A DNA stretch of 52,685 nt, from assembly GCA_023433345.1 (NCBI GenBank), contig JAEZDA010000024.1, positions 1 through 52,685 of the forward strand, in the 5' to 3' direction. Below, in pieces: positions 52,363 through 52,685 of the stretch (position 1 is the stretch's first letter; every line of letters starts with the position of its first letter). A program made the position numbers and the translations under genes. Origin of the DNA: Bacteroidota bacterium (lineage in GTDB: Bacteria > Bacteroidota > Bacteroidia > Chitinophagales > Chitinophagaceae). The notes beneath the pieces were generated by a model that ran no database searches, was not told the DNA's origin, and saw nothing but the letters and a program-made list of their open reading frames with translations.

Positions 52363-52685
52363 CATGAGCACGCATGCAAGCTTGCTTGCAAATGCGGGAT
52401 GGGGAAAGCCCTGAGCCGCAACGCGGCAAGGCTTTTTTGTTTGAACGACTCCCAAAAAGATCAGCGAAGCTAACCTTGCAATTCATGAGCACGCATGCAA
52501 GCTTGCTTGCAAATGCGGGATCGGGAAAAGCCCTGAGCCGCAACGCGGCAAGGCTTTTTTGTTTGAACGACTCCCAATAAGATCAGCGAAGCTAACCTTG
52601 CAGTTCATGAGCACGCATGCAAGCTTGCTTGCAAATGCGGGATCGGGAAAAGCCCTGAGCCGCAACGCGGCAAGGCTTTTTTGTT
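52361..52685. repeat. 121-122 bp tandem repeat downstream of tRNA-Pro
   Basis: A unit beginning TTCATGAGCACGCATGC repeats at 52361 (121 bp), 52482 (122 bp) and 52604 (partial, cut by the window end at 52685). Copies differ by only a few substitutions and one inserted A. Each unit has a TGCAAGC/GCTTGCA hairpin and a terminator-like stem (GCCGC-AAC-GCGGC inside AAGCC/GGCTT) followed by six T. No protein-coding content is credible; open frames here are by-products of the repeat. Confidence 0.9.

Noticed and set aside
52271..52665. Open frames over tRNA-Pro and the tandem repeat
   Set aside because: They translate tRNA and repeat DNA, and the same peptide recurs with the repeat period.
52361..52685. 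CRISPR array
   Set aside because: The units are contiguous 121-122 bp repeats with no unique spacers and no cas genes nearby.

Overview
The window looks like chromosomal DNA of a member of the Bacteroidota, probably of the Chitinophagia/Chitinophagaceae type. The evidence is the repeated TAnnTTTG promoter boxes typical of the phylum, the near absence of Shine-Dalgarno sequences, a type IX secretion (T9SS) C-terminal sorting domain, phylum-typical families (DUF4293, DUF3127, DUF6427, WG-repeat protein, TIGR01777 epimerase) and an FtsZ with the Bacteroidota-style tail. Placement below phylum is inference. Most of the window is ordinary core-genome content with short intergenic gaps. I see no prophage, no CRISPR array and no complete insertion sequence.

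Layout. 1-2084: end of ftsA, then ftsZ. 2164-7129: a polysaccharide-pyruvyl-transferase-like protein, the Kup potassium transporter and two tandem membrane-anchored alpha/beta hydrolases. 7138-13832 (minus strand): LD-carboxypeptidase, a FadN-type beta-oxidation enzyme, a WG-repeat protein and MetG. 13952-16808: a translationally coupled redox operon (di-heme lipoprotein, Rieske lipoprotein, outer-membrane porin). 16901-19691: a DPP-IV-like exopeptidase followed by a small signal-less metzincin. 19754-22370: an ABC-2 exporter pair and a convergent epimerase. 22417-25683: an unknown exported protein, a DUF6427 membrane protein and PurQ. 25752-28213: a stand-alone DsbD alpha-like domain followed by a full DsbD. 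28273-33677: an ECF sigma factor divergent from uvrA, then a T9SS cargo protein. 33678-33930: palindromic repeats. 33931-37751: DUF4293, GlyA, a sugar nucleotidyltransferase and a nitronate-monooxygenase-like enzyme. 37892-42273: polysaccharide export (SLBB protein, Wzz-like protein) and a degenerate IS1595-type transposase-like protein. 42378-46645 (minus): NatB/NatA-like transporter, FAD-dependent oxidoreductase and DUF3127 protein. 47129-52022: dnaA, a GNAT acetyltransferase, a GT-C membrane glycosyltransferase and a GT2. 52134-52325: tRNA-Ser(GCT) and tRNA-Pro(TGG), then a 121-122 bp tandem repeat running off the window.

Functional themes are cell division and replication (ftsA, ftsZ, dnaA), envelope and surface sugars (37892-41281; 49711-52022), periplasmic redox (13952-16808; 25752-28213), and housekeeping metabolism, translation and repair. 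The most interesting points are: (1) a DsbD whose own alpha domain has lost both redox cysteines beside a small protein that keeps them; (2) a DUF3127 protein ending in an SSB-like acidic tip, divergent from dnaA; (3) the di-heme/Rieske/porin operon; (4) a transposase-like protein with eroded catalytic motifs next to polysaccharide-export genes; (5) several operator-like dyads and repeat families in intergenic DNA. No single feature clearly proves a new system. These are the best leads, and all calls rest on reading the sequence without database searches.
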